Source: an uncultured Oceanospirillales bacterium (lineage in GTDB: Bacteria; Pseudomonadota; Gammaproteobacteria; Xanthomonadales; SZUA-36). From it: a DNA stretch of 64,000 nucleotides. This document shows, piece by piece, positions 34,378 to 43,223 of this stretch. Position 1 is the first letter of the stretch; every line of letters begins with the position of its first letter. A model generated the notes under the pieces. That model saw only the letters and a list, made by a program, of their open reading frames with translations. It was not told the DNA's origin and searched no databases. A program made the position numbers and the translations under genes. The stretch covers positions 312,501 to 376,500 of the forward strand of contig CAJXKA010000003.1 in assembly GCA_913055655.1 (NCBI GenBank), read 5' to 3'.

Positions 34378-35319
34378 TCAGTCCACGGCTCGCGCGCCGG
34401 CCAGGTCGGCCCGGCAATGCCGCACGAAACCACGGTCGTTTTCAAGGAAGTGGTCGGCGAGCCAGTCCCTGGCCTTTTCCGCCACGCGGCTGTCATCAAC
34501 GATCGCGAACACGGTGGGGCCGGAACCGGAAATGCCGAAGGCCAGCGCGCCCATTTTCATGATGGCCGAACGCGCGGCATCAAAGCCGGGAATCAGGTCC
34601 TTGCGCCACGGCTCGGCAATCAGGTCGACCAGGCAGGCGGCCGCATCGCGCGGATCGCCGCTGTAGAGCTCGTGAACGAAGCGGGCGAAGTTCGCGCCGT
34701 GCGCGACTGCCGTTTCACGGCGAAGCTTTTCGGGCAACAGGTTGCGGGCCGCCTTGGTTTCCATGCGCGTACCGGGCCAGGCCACGACGATCTGCCAGCC
34801 GCCCGGCCAGGGCAGGCCGTACTGGTTGCGCCCGTCCGGCATGCACAGCCGCAGGCCGCCCAGCAGGCTGGGCGCGATATTGTCCAGGTGCACGTCACCG
34901 CTGATTTCGCCCTCCATGCGCGCCATCAGCTCCAGCAACTCCAGTCGGCTCAGCGGGCTGCCGAAGTAGCGGTTCAGCGCCACCAGCGCCGCGACGATGG
35001 AACTGGCGCTGGAGCCCAGGCCGCTGCCCACCGGCAGGCGCTTGTCCAGGCGCACCCGCAGCGTTTCGATCTCCTTGCCCTGGGCGCGCACCATGCGCTC
35101 AAAACGACGACACGACGCCATCACGATATTGCTTTCGGGGTCCGGTGGAAGCGCATCGGCAAAGGGGCCGGTCACTTCCAGCACCCAGTCGTCCTGCGGG
35201 CCGGACTGCAGCTCGATCACGTCCCCGAACACCTCGCCGTCCAGCGACTGCAGGGCCAGGCCCAGTGAATCGAAACCCACCGAAACATTGCCTGTGGATG
35301 CGGGCGCGAAAACTTTCAT
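34378..35319 (-). CDS. thrB: Homoserine kinase
   Basis: A 313-residue GHMP kinase that phosphorylates homoserine. It has the opening VFAPASTGNVSVGFDSLGLA, the ATP loop LPVGSGLGSSASSIVAALVA near residues 97-116, and the C-terminal MGALAFGISGSGPTVFAI block. Length is usual. It follows thrA by 24 bp and precedes thrC in the operon. Confidence 0.96.
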   Translation of the reverse strand: MKVFAPASTGNVSVGFDSLGLALQSLDGEVFGDVIELQSGPQDDWVLEVTGPFADALPPDPESNIVMASCRRFERMVRAQGKEIETLRVRLDKRLPVGSGLGSSASSIVAALVALNRYFGSPLSRLELLELMARMEGEISGDVHLDNIAPSLLGGLRLCMPDGRNQYGLPWPGGWQIVVAWPGTRMETKAARNLLPEKLRRETAVAHGANFARFVHELYSGDPRDAAACLVDLIAEPWRKDLIPGFDAARSAIMKMGALAFGISGSGPTVFAIVDDSRVAEKARDWLADHFLENDRGFVRHCRADLAGARAVD

Positions 35320-35343
35320 GGCTACTTTCTCCTGCCCCGAGGC

Positions 35344-37794
35344 CTAGGGGTCCAGCGGCCGCCAGGCGGTCCGCAACACGTCGGCAAACACGCCGGATGC
35401 CGTGACTTCGGCGCCGGCGCCATAACCGCGCAGCACCAGTGGAATGGGTTGATAGTAATCGGTGTAGATCACCAGTGCGTTCTCACCGTCGCGGATGGCA
35501 CCCAGCGGGCCACTGGCGGGCACCGCCTCGATCGATACCTTGCAGCGGCCATCGCTGATGCGGCCCACGTAACGAAGGACCGCACCGTCCTCTTTGGCCG
35601 CGGCAATCTTCTCTGCGAACTGTTCGTCCAGTTCCTTCAGGCGTTCCGGCAACTCGGCACTGCTGGCATCGCCGGCGAAGCCTTCCTCGATGACGGGCTC
35701 AACGTCGATATCCGACAGCTCCATCTTCATGCCCACCTCGCGGGCGATGATCAACAGCTTGCGGGCGACATCCATACCGGACAGGTCGTCGCGCGGGTCC
35801 GGTTCGGTAAAGCCCAGCTCCATGGCCGACTTCACCGCCTCGGAGAACGACACGCCGTCTTCAAGCGAGCCGAAAATCTGCGACAGCGAGCCGGACAGGA
35901 TGCCCTCGAACACCTGCAGGTGGTCACCGGAGCGCATCAGGCCGTGCAGCGTGTCGATGACGGGCAGGCCGGCGCCGACATTGGTCTCGTACAGGAAACG
36001 GCGGAACCCGCGCGCCGCCGTGTCACGCAGCTGGTGGTAAAAATCCATCGACATGGTGTTGGCCTTCTTGTTGGCGCACACCACGTTGAAGCCGTTCGCC
36101 AGCAGGCGCACGTACTGGCTGGCCAGCCCCGCGTCGGTGCTGCAGTCGACGATGGTCGGGTTCAGCAACCCCAGGTCTTCGCGAATCGCGATGACGTTTT
36201 CCAGCGTGTAGGCCCGGCCCTTTTTCTCCAGGTCTTCGCGCCAGTTGGCCGTGTCGATCTCGTCGGTCGCGGTCAGCAGCAGCTTACTGTTGGCAATGGC
36301 GCGAACCTTCAGCTGCTGGTGGTTGGCCTCCAGGTTGTCATGCATCCGGTGAATCTGCGCCAGCAGCGCACCGCCCACGTTGCCGCAACCCAGCAGGATG
36401 ACGTCGATGTGGCTCATGTGGCCGAAGAACGCCGTGTGGCTGGCGCGCGCCGCCGAAACCGCGTCGCGACGATCAACCACCAGCGAGATCGCGCGCTCGG
36501 TGGAACCCTGGGCAATCACTTCAACGTTCACGCCGGCCGCCGAGTTGGCGGTCAGGAATCGCGCCGCGACGCCGCGGTTCTGTTTCATGCCGTCGCCCAC
36601 CAGCGTGACGACGGAACGCTCTCGCAGCACGGAGATGTCGCTGACCAGGCCGTGCAGGCGCTCGAAATGGAATTCTTCGGCCAGCGCGCGTGATGCCGTG
36701 TCCGCCTCGTCGGTGCGCACACACAGCGTAATGCTGTACTCGGACGAGGACTGCACGATCAGCAGCACGGAAATCTGCTGCCGCGCCAGCGCGCCCATCA
36801 CCCGGTGGGCAACGCCCACCCGGCCGCGCAGGCCGCTACCCGCGATGGTGATGGCCGCCACGTGGTCCAGCAGCGAAATGCCCCGCACCGCCACGCAGCG
36901 CGAGGCACCGGCATGCACCACGGTCCCTGGCAGTTCCGGCCGGTAGGTATTGCGGATCTCGCAGGGAATGTTGGCCGACGCCAGCGGCGCCAGCGCCTTG
37001 GAGCTGATCACGCCGGCGCCGTAGAACGACAGTTCCATGGCCTCGCCGTAACTGACTTCATCCAGCACGCGCGCGTTCCCGACAATGGACGGATCCGCCG
37101 AGAAGAACCCGTCGACGTCCTTCCAGATCTGGCAGCAGCGCGCGCCGAGCGCCGCGGCCACTGCGGCCGCGGAGTAGTCGGAACCATTGCGACCCAGCAG
37201 CTGGTAGTCACCCTGGGCGTTTCGGCCGTGGAATCCGGGCAATACCAGCACATTAATGTCTTCAGCCATCGCCGCTTTCAGGCGCGGCGCGGCGCGTTCC
37301 ACGTCCACCAGCGAATCCAGCCAGCTGTCATTGGCCGGCGGAATGACCTCGGAATCGGACCAGCGCGCGTTGACACCGGTCAGCGCCAGGTACTCGGCCA
37401 TCAGCCGGCTGCTGAGATTCTCGCCGGAAGCCAGGATCTCGGCGCGGCTCTTGTCGGGACAGTCCCCCAGCAGGCGAATGCCCTCGAGGCGGCCGTTCAG
37501 GCGTTCCCGACGCTCGGCCAGGATATCGCGCAGTCGCTTGTCGTCGTGGCCGGCGCCGGCCATGCCGTCAACCACCGCCGATTCCCGTGCCGCGATGTCG
37601 GCGACGGACGGGCTGAAGTCTTCACCAGCCTGGGCCTGGTCGATGGCGGCAATCATCAGGTCGGTCACGCCATAGACCGCGGACAGCACCACGACCACGG
37701 GCTCATCTTTGGAAAACTTCCGGACCAGGGCCGCGCTGGCCTCGAACCCGCGGAAGTCCGCCAGCGACGAACCCCCGAATTTCTGGACCAGCAT
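35344..37794 (-). CDS. thrA: Bifunctional aspartokinase / homoserine dehydrogenase I
   Basis: An 816-residue bifunctional enzyme of the aspartate pathway. Start at ATG 37794 gives MLVQKFGGSSLADFRGF, the conserved aspartokinase opening (KFGGSS at residues 5-10). Two ACT-type regulatory segments lie around residues 310-460. The homoserine dehydrogenase part begins near residue 465 with VILLGCGNVGGALLAQ (NADP fold). Length and order match E. coli ThrA. The ATG overlaps the asnB stop (TGATG), with AAGGAGG just upstream inside asnB; thus asnB and thrA are translationally coupled. Confidence 0.96.
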   Translation of the reverse strand: MLVQKFGGSSLADFRGFEASAALVRKFSKDEPVVVVLSAVYGVTDLMIAAIDQAQAGEDFSPSVADIAARESAVVDGMAGAGHDDKRLRDILAERRERLNGRLEGIRLLGDCPDKSRAEILASGENLSSRLMAEYLALTGVNARWSDSEVIPPANDSWLDSLVDVERAAPRLKAAMAEDINVLVLPGFHGRNAQGDYQLLGRNGSDYSAAAVAAALGARCCQIWKDVDGFFSADPSIVGNARVLDEVSYGEAMELSFYGAGVISSKALAPLASANIPCEIRNTYRPELPGTVVHAGASRCVAVRGISLLDHVAAITIAGSGLRGRVGVAHRVMGALARQQISVLLIVQSSSEYSITLCVRTDEADTASRALAEEFHFERLHGLVSDISVLRERSVVTLVGDGMKQNRGVAARFLTANSAAGVNVEVIAQGSTERAISLVVDRRDAVSAARASHTAFFGHMSHIDVILLGCGNVGGALLAQIHRMHDNLEANHQQLKVRAIANSKLLLTATDEIDTANWREDLEKKGRAYTLENVIAIREDLGLLNPTIVDCSTDAGLASQYVRLLANGFNVVCANKKANTMSMDFYHQLRDTAARGFRRFLYETNVGAGLPVIDTLHGLMRSGDHLQVFEGILSGSLSQIFGSLEDGVSFSEAVKSAMELGFTEPDPRDDLSGMDVARKLLIIAREVGMKMELSDIDVEPVIEEGFAGDASSAELPERLKELDEQFAEKIAAAKEDGAVLRYVGRISDGRCKVSIEAVPASGPLGAIRDGENALVIYTDYYQPIPLVLRGYGAGAEVTASGVFADVLRTAWRPLDP

Positions 37795-39458
37795 CAGTAG
37801 GCCTCCTTGTGAACGGAACGCATGGCGCGACCACTGGGGTCGGCCATTTCGGCAAAGGACGGATCCCAGGCCATGGCTTCGGGCGACGAGCACGCCACCG
37901 ACTTGCCACCGGGCACGCACTGGGCGGCGGATGGCAGCGGGAAATGCTGCTCGAACACCGTGCGGTAGTAGTACGCCTCTTTCGTATCCGGCGTGTTGTG
38001 CGGGAACCGGCGCGCGGCGCTGGCCATCTGCGCGTCGCTGACGCGCTCGTTGGCGTTGTCGCGAAGGGCGTCGATCCAGCCGTAACCGACGCCGTCGGAG
38101 AACTGCTCTTTCTGGCGCCACGCCACTTCATGCGGCAGCAATTCTTCAAACGCCTCGCGCACCACCTGCTTTTCCATGCCGCCCTCGCCGATCATCTTGT
38201 CGGCCGGGTTGATGGACATGGCGTAGTCCATGAAATCGCGGTCCAGGAACGGCACCCGCGCCTCCACGCCCCAGGCCGACATGGCCTTGTTGGCGCGCAG
38301 GCAGTCGTACATGTGCAGGCGCGAGACCTTGCGCACGGTTTCGGCGTGGAATTCGCGCGCGTCCGGCGCCTTGTGGAAATACAGGTAGCCACCGAAGATC
38401 TCGTCGGCGCCCTCGCCGGACAGCACCATCTTGATGCCCATGGCGCGGATCTTGCGCGCCATCAGGTACATCGGCGTGGCGGCGCGGATGGTGGTCACAT
38501 CGTAGGTTTCCAGGTGCGCGATGACTTCTTCCAGCGCGTCCAGGCCTTCCTGCAGCGTGTAGGTAAAGCCGTGATGGACGGTGCCGATGTGGTCGGCCAC
38601 CTTCTGCGCGGCGGCCAGGTCCGGCGAACCCTCCAGGCCGACGGCGAAGGAATGCAGCCGCGGCCACCACGCCGGGCTTTGTTCGTCGTCTTCAACACGG
38701 CGCTCGGCGTGGCGCGCCGCCAACGCGGCGATGACCGAGGAATCCAGCCCGCCGGACAGCAGCACGCCATAGGGCACGTCGCTCATCAGGTGACTGCGGA
38801 CGCTGTCGTCCAGTGCGCGGAACAGCTCCGCGCGATCCGTTTCGCCCTTGTCGACGGCATCAAACTCGCGCCAGTCCGGCTCGAAATACCGCTGCGGCAC
38901 CGCGTCACCCTTCTGCCAGTAATGCCCCGGCGGGAACTCGTGCACCTCGGCGCACACGTCCATCAACGCTTTCATCTCCGAGGCCACGTAGGTGCGGCCC
39001 TGGTCATCATGGCCGTAGTACAACGGAATGATGCCAATGGGGTCGCGCGCCATCAGCCAGTGGTCGTTGTCGGCATCGAACAGCACGAAGGCGAACATGC
39101 CGCGCAGGTCGTTGAGGAAGCCAGCGCCATGGCGCTGGTACAGCGGCAGGATGACCTCGCAGTCGGACGCCGTGATGAACGCGTAGTCAGCCAGTTCGCC
39201 GGCACGCAGTTCCTGATGATTGTAGATTTCGCCATTCACGGCCAGCGCGCACTCGCCATCCGCCGACAGCAGCGGCTGCGCGCCGGTATTCACATCGACG
39301 ATGGCCAGGCGCTCGTGCGCCAGGATCGCGTGCGGGTGGGTGTAACTGCCAGACCAGTCGGGACCGCGATGGCGGAGCAACCGGGACTGGCGCAGGGCGG
39401 TCTGCCGCAGGGCGTCATCCGCCTCCTGGACGTCCAGGATGCCGAAAATGGAACACAC
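37794..39458 (-). CDS. asnB: Asparagine synthetase B, glutamine-hydrolysing
   Basis: A 554-residue enzyme that amidates aspartate with glutamine nitrogen. It starts at GTG 39458 with MCSIFGILD, so Cys2 is the N-terminal nucleophile of the glutaminase domain. The ATP-pyrophosphatase loop GVLLSGGLDSSVIAALAARH lies near residues 226-245. Length is the bacterial standard (554 in E. coli). It heads the operon asnB-thrA-thrB-thrC and shares one base with thrA. A possible promoter lies at 39495-39524. No thr-leader peptide of Thr/Ile codons is seen upstream. Confidence 0.95.
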   Translation of the reverse strand: MCSIFGILDVQEADDALRQTALRQSRLLRHRGPDWSGSYTHPHAILAHERLAIVDVNTGAQPLLSADGECALAVNGEIYNHQELRAGELADYAFITASDCEVILPLYQRHGAGFLNDLRGMFAFVLFDADNDHWLMARDPIGIIPLYYGHDDQGRTYVASEMKALMDVCAEVHEFPPGHYWQKGDAVPQRYFEPDWREFDAVDKGETDRAELFRALDDSVRSHLMSDVPYGVLLSGGLDSSVIAALAARHAERRVEDDEQSPAWWPRLHSFAVGLEGSPDLAAAQKVADHIGTVHHGFTYTLQEGLDALEEVIAHLETYDVTTIRAATPMYLMARKIRAMGIKMVLSGEGADEIFGGYLYFHKAPDAREFHAETVRKVSRLHMYDCLRANKAMSAWGVEARVPFLDRDFMDYAMSINPADKMIGEGGMEKQVVREAFEELLPHEVAWRQKEQFSDGVGYGWIDALRDNANERVSDAQMASAARRFPHNTPDTKEAYYYRTVFEQHFPLPSAAQCVPGGKSVACSSPEAMAWDPSFAEMADPSGRAMRSVHKEAY

Positions 39459-39494
39459 TTGTTTATCTCAACGTTTTAAGAGCACGAACTCCGC

Positions 39495-39524
39495 ATCATA
39501 GCGAGGGTTTCGTACAGGATGAAA
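39495..39524 (-). promoter_or_regulatory. Candidate promoter of asnB-thrABC
   Basis: On the minus strand TTTCAT (39524-39519) and TATGAT (39500-39495) are separated by 18 bp, 37 bp upstream of the asnB start. The -10 is near consensus, the -35 is weak. Confidence 0.45.
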
Positions 39525-39593
39525 CACATAATTGCCATATCGATAGAGTGTTTACGTATGCAGAATCAAGGAATGGACCGCGTAGACAACACC

Positions 39594-39624
39594 AATCATT
39601 ACGATCATACTGATCATTATGATT
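39594..39624 (+). promoter_or_regulatory. Palindromic operator over the toxin-antitoxin promoter
   Basis: A 31-bp imperfect palindrome built on AATCAT, GATCA, TGATC and ATGATT. Its right end contains TATGAT (39618-39623), a likely -10, 21 bp before the antitoxin ATG at 39645. Antitoxins of the Phd/YefM type usually repress their own promoter through such sites. Confidence 0.5.
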
Positions 39625-39644
39625 CAGATGACGGGCAGCTTCCC

Positions 39645-39917
39645 ATGATCAATGAAGTCAGCGCAGTGAAATTCCGACAGAACCTGGGGGAAATGCTGGA
39701 CCAGGTTCGTTACCGCAACGACAACATCGTTATCAACAAGGACGGCAAACCCGTCGCGGCCCTCGTCGATGCCGAGCTGTTCGCACGCATCCGTCGAATG
39801 CGGGAGCGGTTCGACGAGCTGAGCGCCCGTATCGCAGCGGCCTACGATGACGTACCCGAAGCCGAAGGCCTGGCGGAAATTGATGCTGCGGTTGCCGGAG
39901 TGCGCAACAGCGACTGA
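39645..39917 (+). CDS. Phd/YefM-type antitoxin
   Basis: A 90-residue antitoxin from ATG 39645 (MINEVSAVKFRQNLGEMLDQ), the usual first residues of the Phd/YefM DNA-binding fold, followed by NDNIVINKDGKPVAALVD. The frame is open further up (to 39519), but that part encodes a His/Asp-rich run through the operator palindrome and is unlikely to be protein. The helical C-terminus would wrap the toxin. It overlaps the PIN toxin start by one base (TGATG), the normal order antitoxin then toxin. Confidence 0.85.
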   Translation: MINEVSAVKFRQNLGEMLDQVRYRNDNIVINKDGKPVAALVDAELFARIRRMRERFDELSARIAAAYDDVPEAEGLAEIDAAVAGVRNSD

Positions 39918-40330
39918 TGGCTGGCCTCCGTGTCGTACTCGACACCAATGTCCTGGTGTCCGGGCACGCCTACCCCGCAAGCCTGCCGGGCCGGATCATC
40001 CATGCCTGGCGACAAGGTGCCGTCGACGTCGTGCTTTCGCACTTCATACTGGATGAATTCGCCAGGGTGCTACCCCGGTTGTCGCGCGTTAACCTTACCG
40101 CGGGCGAGATCAGGGACCTGACCGATACCTTCATGTTCATGGCCGATATCGTCGAACCTGATTCCGCACTCGAACCACGTTTGCGGGACGCCGCTGACCA
40201 GCCGGTGCTGGCGACCTGGCGAGCTTCCGGGGCAGACTACCTGGTGACGGGGGACAGCGACGTGCTAGCGCTCGCGGACGAGTACCCGGTGGTGACGCCT
40301 GCTATTTTCTGGTCGCGCCACGGCGCCTGA
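39917..40330 (+). CDS. PIN-domain toxin (COG1569-type)
   Basis: A 137-residue PIN ribonuclease-like toxin. Catalytic acidic residues are visible: Asp9 in VVLDTNVLVSG, Glu in ILDEFARVL, and Asp in YLVTGDSDVLALAD. Members of this group cleave RNA and are neutralised by the upstream antitoxin. All acidic sites are intact, so the toxin is probably active when free. It is convergent with the korB gene, 5 bp away. Confidence 0.9.
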   Translation: MAGLRVVLDTNVLVSGHAYPASLPGRIIHAWRQGAVDVVLSHFILDEFARVLPRLSRVNLTAGEIRDLTDTFMFMADIVEPDSALEPRLRDAADQPVLATWRASGADYLVTGDSDVLALADEYPVVTPAIFWSRHGA

Positions 40331-40335
40331 CCGGG

Positions 40336-41391
40336 TCAGCGCATCTTCGCCTGCAACTTCCTGAGCGCCTCCGATCCCGGGGAGAGCTCCTCGTAAGGGA
40401 TATCGGTCAACGGTCGCGCCGTGGTGCCGAACAGGTCGTGCATCTCGGGCAGGTCTTCGTTCATGTACATCAGGCCGGTCACCACTTCGCCGCGCGAGCG
40501 CGCGGTTTCCAGGTATTGCAGCGCGCGGCTGCGGTCGCTGGGGTCGTAGCTGTCCTCGGTGCGGCGCAGCATCACGCGTGAGCCGTCGTGCAGGGTCACG
40601 GCCTTGGCTTCGCCCGGGTCGAACTGGGCGCTGATCTCTTCGGCCGGTGGGACGAAATCGAGTTTCACCGCTTCGTGCTTGTGCTCGCGGGTGTAGGCGT
40701 AGCTCTTGGTTGAGCCTTCATGGTCATTAAAGGTGACGCAGGGCGAGACCACGTCGATCACCGCGCAGCCGCGATGGCGCACGCCGGCCTTGATCAGCGG
40801 CACCAGCTGGTCGCGGTCGCCGGAAAAACCTCTCGCCACGAACGAGCCGCCCAGCGAAATGGCCGTGGCCACCGGGTCGATGTTCTGCCAGCGGTTCTCG
40901 GCACCTTTCTTCGCGCGGCTTCCGACGTCGGCCGAGGCCGAAAACTGGCCCTTGGTCAGGCCGTACACACCGTTGTTCTCGATGATGTAGAGCAGGTTCA
41001 GGTTGCGGCGAACCACGTGGCCGAACTGGCCGAAGCCAATCGACAGCGAGTCGCCGTCGCCGGACACGGCAATCGCCACCATGTCGCGGTTGCCGGCCAT
41101 GGCGCCGGTGGCCACCGACGGCATGCGACCGTGCACGGAGTTGAAACCGTGCGCCCCGGAGATGAAGTAGGCCGGCGTCTTTGAAGAGCAACCGATGCCG
41201 GACAGCTTGGCCACCTTTTCCGGCGCGATCGACATCTCCCAGAAGGCCTGGACAATGGCGGCGGTGATGGAGTCGTGGCCACAACCGGCGCAGAGCGTGG
41301 AGAGCACGCCCTCGTAATCGCGGCGGCGCAGGCCGATGTCATTGAGCCGGTCGGACGGCAGGTCGATGCGGGGCTTGGCGATAAAGGTCAC
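40336..41391 (-). CDS. 2-oxoacid:acceptor oxidoreductase, beta subunit
   Basis: A 351-residue thiamine diphosphate subunit from GTG 41391 (the GTGA overlaps the alpha stop). It contains LCAGCGHDS, and the Mg-ThDP motif VSGDGDSLSIGFGQ through IENNGVYGLTKGQFS. It acts with the alpha subunit to decarboxylate a 2-oxoacid and pass electrons to ferredoxin or another carrier. The similarity is to KorB (2-oxoglutarate) and related beta subunits; substrate is not proven. Last gene of a three-gene operon. Confidence 0.9.
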   Translation of the reverse strand: MTFIAKPRIDLPSDRLNDIGLRRRDYEGVLSTLCAGCGHDSITAAIVQAFWEMSIAPEKVAKLSGIGCSSKTPAYFISGAHGFNSVHGRMPSVATGAMAGNRDMVAIAVSGDGDSLSIGFGQFGHVVRRNLNLLYIIENNGVYGLTKGQFSASADVGSRAKKGAENRWQNIDPVATAISLGGSFVARGFSGDRDQLVPLIKAGVRHRGCAVIDVVSPCVTFNDHEGSTKSYAYTREHKHEAVKLDFVPPAEEISAQFDPGEAKAVTLHDGSRVMLRRTEDSYDPSDRSRALQYLETARSRGEVVTGLMYMNEDLPEMHDLFGTTARPLTDIPYEELSPGSEALRKLQAKMR

Positions 41392-43202
41392 GCGGCCACC
41401 TCCTTGCCGGCGCAAAATTCGGTGACGGCCTTGATGACGCAGTCACTGGGAATGGGCATACCGTTGTAGTGCAGCAGCGGTACCAGCAGGTCGCGCCGGC
41501 CGGTCTCTGTTTCGGTCAGCAGCAGCGAGCGCAGCTGCGCGTCGCGGTTCTGCTCGACCACGAACACGGTGTCGTGGGCCTCGAGAAAGGCCTCCACGTG
41601 ATCATTGAACGGAAACGCCTTCACGCGCAGGTAATCCAGGTGGATGTCGCTCTCCGCAAGCCGGTCCAGCGCTTCATTCACGGCGCCGTCGGATGAGCCA
41701 TAGGCAATCACACCCAGGCGCGTCGGTTCGGGCGCCTCGCGCAGTACCGGTTGCGGCACCAGCGACTTGGCCGTCTCCCACTTCACCAGCAGGCGATCGA
41801 CCACGTCCTGGTACTCGGCGGCGTCTTCGGTGTAGCCGCCGTAGCGGTTATGGCCGGAGCCACGCACGAAATAGGCGCCGCGCGCGTCTTCGCCGGGGTA
41901 GGTTCGGGCGGTAATGCCGTCGCCATCGGTATCCAGGTAGCGGTGGAATTTCTGGATCTCGTCCAGCTCGGCCGAATGAAGCACCTTGCCGCGGTCGGGG
42001 CGCCAGGTGTCGTTCCACTCCAGCTCCGGGATCATCCAGTCGTTCATGCCGATGTCCAGGTCGGACAGCACGAACACCGGCGTCTGCAGCCGCTCGGCCA
42101 GGTCGAAGGCATTCACCGCCATCTCGAAGCACTCGCGCGGGTCGGCCGGGAACAGTAACGGGTGGCGGGTATCACCATGCGAGGCATAGGCGCACATCGT
42201 CACGTCGCACTGCTGGGTACGGGTCGGCATGCCGGTTGAAGGCCCGACCCGCTGGATATTGAAGAACACCGACGGGATCTCGGCGTAGTAGGCGAAGCCG
42301 ATGAACTCGCTCATCAAAGAGATGCCCGGCCCGGAGGTGGGCGTAAACGCCCGCGCGCCCATCCAGTTGGCGCCCAGCACCATGCCGGCCGCGGCCAGTT
42401 CGTCCTCGGCCTGGATGATGCAGAAGTTGTTCTGGCCATCCTCGGTGCGGCGGAACATTTTGCAGTAGCGCTCGAAGCCGTCCATCAAGGATGTCGACGG
42501 CGTGATCGGGTACCAGGCACCCACCGTGGCGCCGGCGTAGACACAGCCCAGCGCCGCTGCCGAGTTGCCGTCGATCAGGATATGCCCGGCGTTGTCGCCC
42601 ATCGGCTCGGCGCGCACCGGCAGCGGGCAGGTGAAGTTCGCCGTGGCGTACTCGTAGCCCAGGTTGATGGCTTCCAGGTTGCTGTCGACCAGCTTCGGTT
42701 TGCTGGCGAAGGTTTCTTCCAGCAACTGTTTCAGCACCGCGCGGTCGATGCCCAGCAATGCTGAGAGCACGCCCACGTAGGCGATGTTCTTCATCAGGAT
42801 GCGCACGCGGGCCTTGTCGAAATGCTCGTTGCACATGCGCGCCAGCGGCACGCCCAGCACGGTGATGTCATCGCGCTCGAGCTGCGATTCGCGTGGCCAG
42901 GTGGAGTCGTAGATAAAGAACCCGCCCGGCGCGACCTCGGCCAGGTCCTTGGCGTAGGTCTGCGCGTTCATCGCCACCATCACGTCGACGCGGGCCTCGC
43001 GGGCCATGTAGCCGTCGCGGTTGGCGCGGATCTCGTACCAGGTGGGCAGGCCCTGGATGTTCGACGGAAACATGTTCTTGCCAGTCACCGGGATGCCCAT
43101 GCGGAACAGCGCCTTCATCAGCATGCCATTGGCGCTGGCCGAACCGGTGCCGTTCACGGTGCCGATCTTGAGGACGAAGTCGTTAATGCGTTCGGTGGTC
43201 AT
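41388..43202 (-). CDS. 2-oxoacid:acceptor oxidoreductase, fused gamma-alpha subunit
   Basis: A 604-residue fusion: the N-terminal ~190 residues are the gamma domain (FVLKIGTVNGTGSASANGML) and the rest the alpha (pyrimidine-binding) domain, with AALGCVYAGATVGAWYPITP and TSGPGISLMSEFIGFAYYAE. This is the arrangement of KorA of aerobic and microaerobic bacteria. With the beta subunit it forms the core catalytic dimer. Gene order is GltD-like, alpha, beta; the alpha start lies 21 bp after the GltD-like stop. Confidence 0.9.
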   Translation of the reverse strand: MTTERINDFVLKIGTVNGTGSASANGMLMKALFRMGIPVTGKNMFPSNIQGLPTWYEIRANRDGYMAREARVDVMVAMNAQTYAKDLAEVAPGGFFIYDSTWPRESQLERDDITVLGVPLARMCNEHFDKARVRILMKNIAYVGVLSALLGIDRAVLKQLLEETFASKPKLVDSNLEAINLGYEYATANFTCPLPVRAEPMGDNAGHILIDGNSAAALGCVYAGATVGAWYPITPSTSLMDGFERYCKMFRRTEDGQNNFCIIQAEDELAAAGMVLGANWMGARAFTPTSGPGISLMSEFIGFAYYAEIPSVFFNIQRVGPSTGMPTRTQQCDVTMCAYASHGDTRHPLLFPADPRECFEMAVNAFDLAERLQTPVFVLSDLDIGMNDWMIPELEWNDTWRPDRGKVLHSAELDEIQKFHRYLDTDGDGITARTYPGEDARGAYFVRGSGHNRYGGYTEDAAEYQDVVDRLLVKWETAKSLVPQPVLREAPEPTRLGVIAYGSSDGAVNEALDRLAESDIHLDYLRVKAFPFNDHVEAFLEAHDTVFVVEQNRDAQLRSLLLTETETGRRDLLVPLLHYNGMPIPSDCVIKAVTEFCAGKEVAA

Positions 43203-43223
43203 GGGGCGATCTTCCCCGGGCCG

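Noticed and set aside
35449-36693. 414-codon plus-strand frame inside thrA
   Set aside because: Mirror frame of a well-recognised bifunctional enzyme; its sequence is Val/His/Arg/Gln-rich without domains.
37809-39479. 556-codon plus-strand open frame
   Set aside because: Antisense to asnB, whose catalytic Cys2 and ATP loop are unambiguous.
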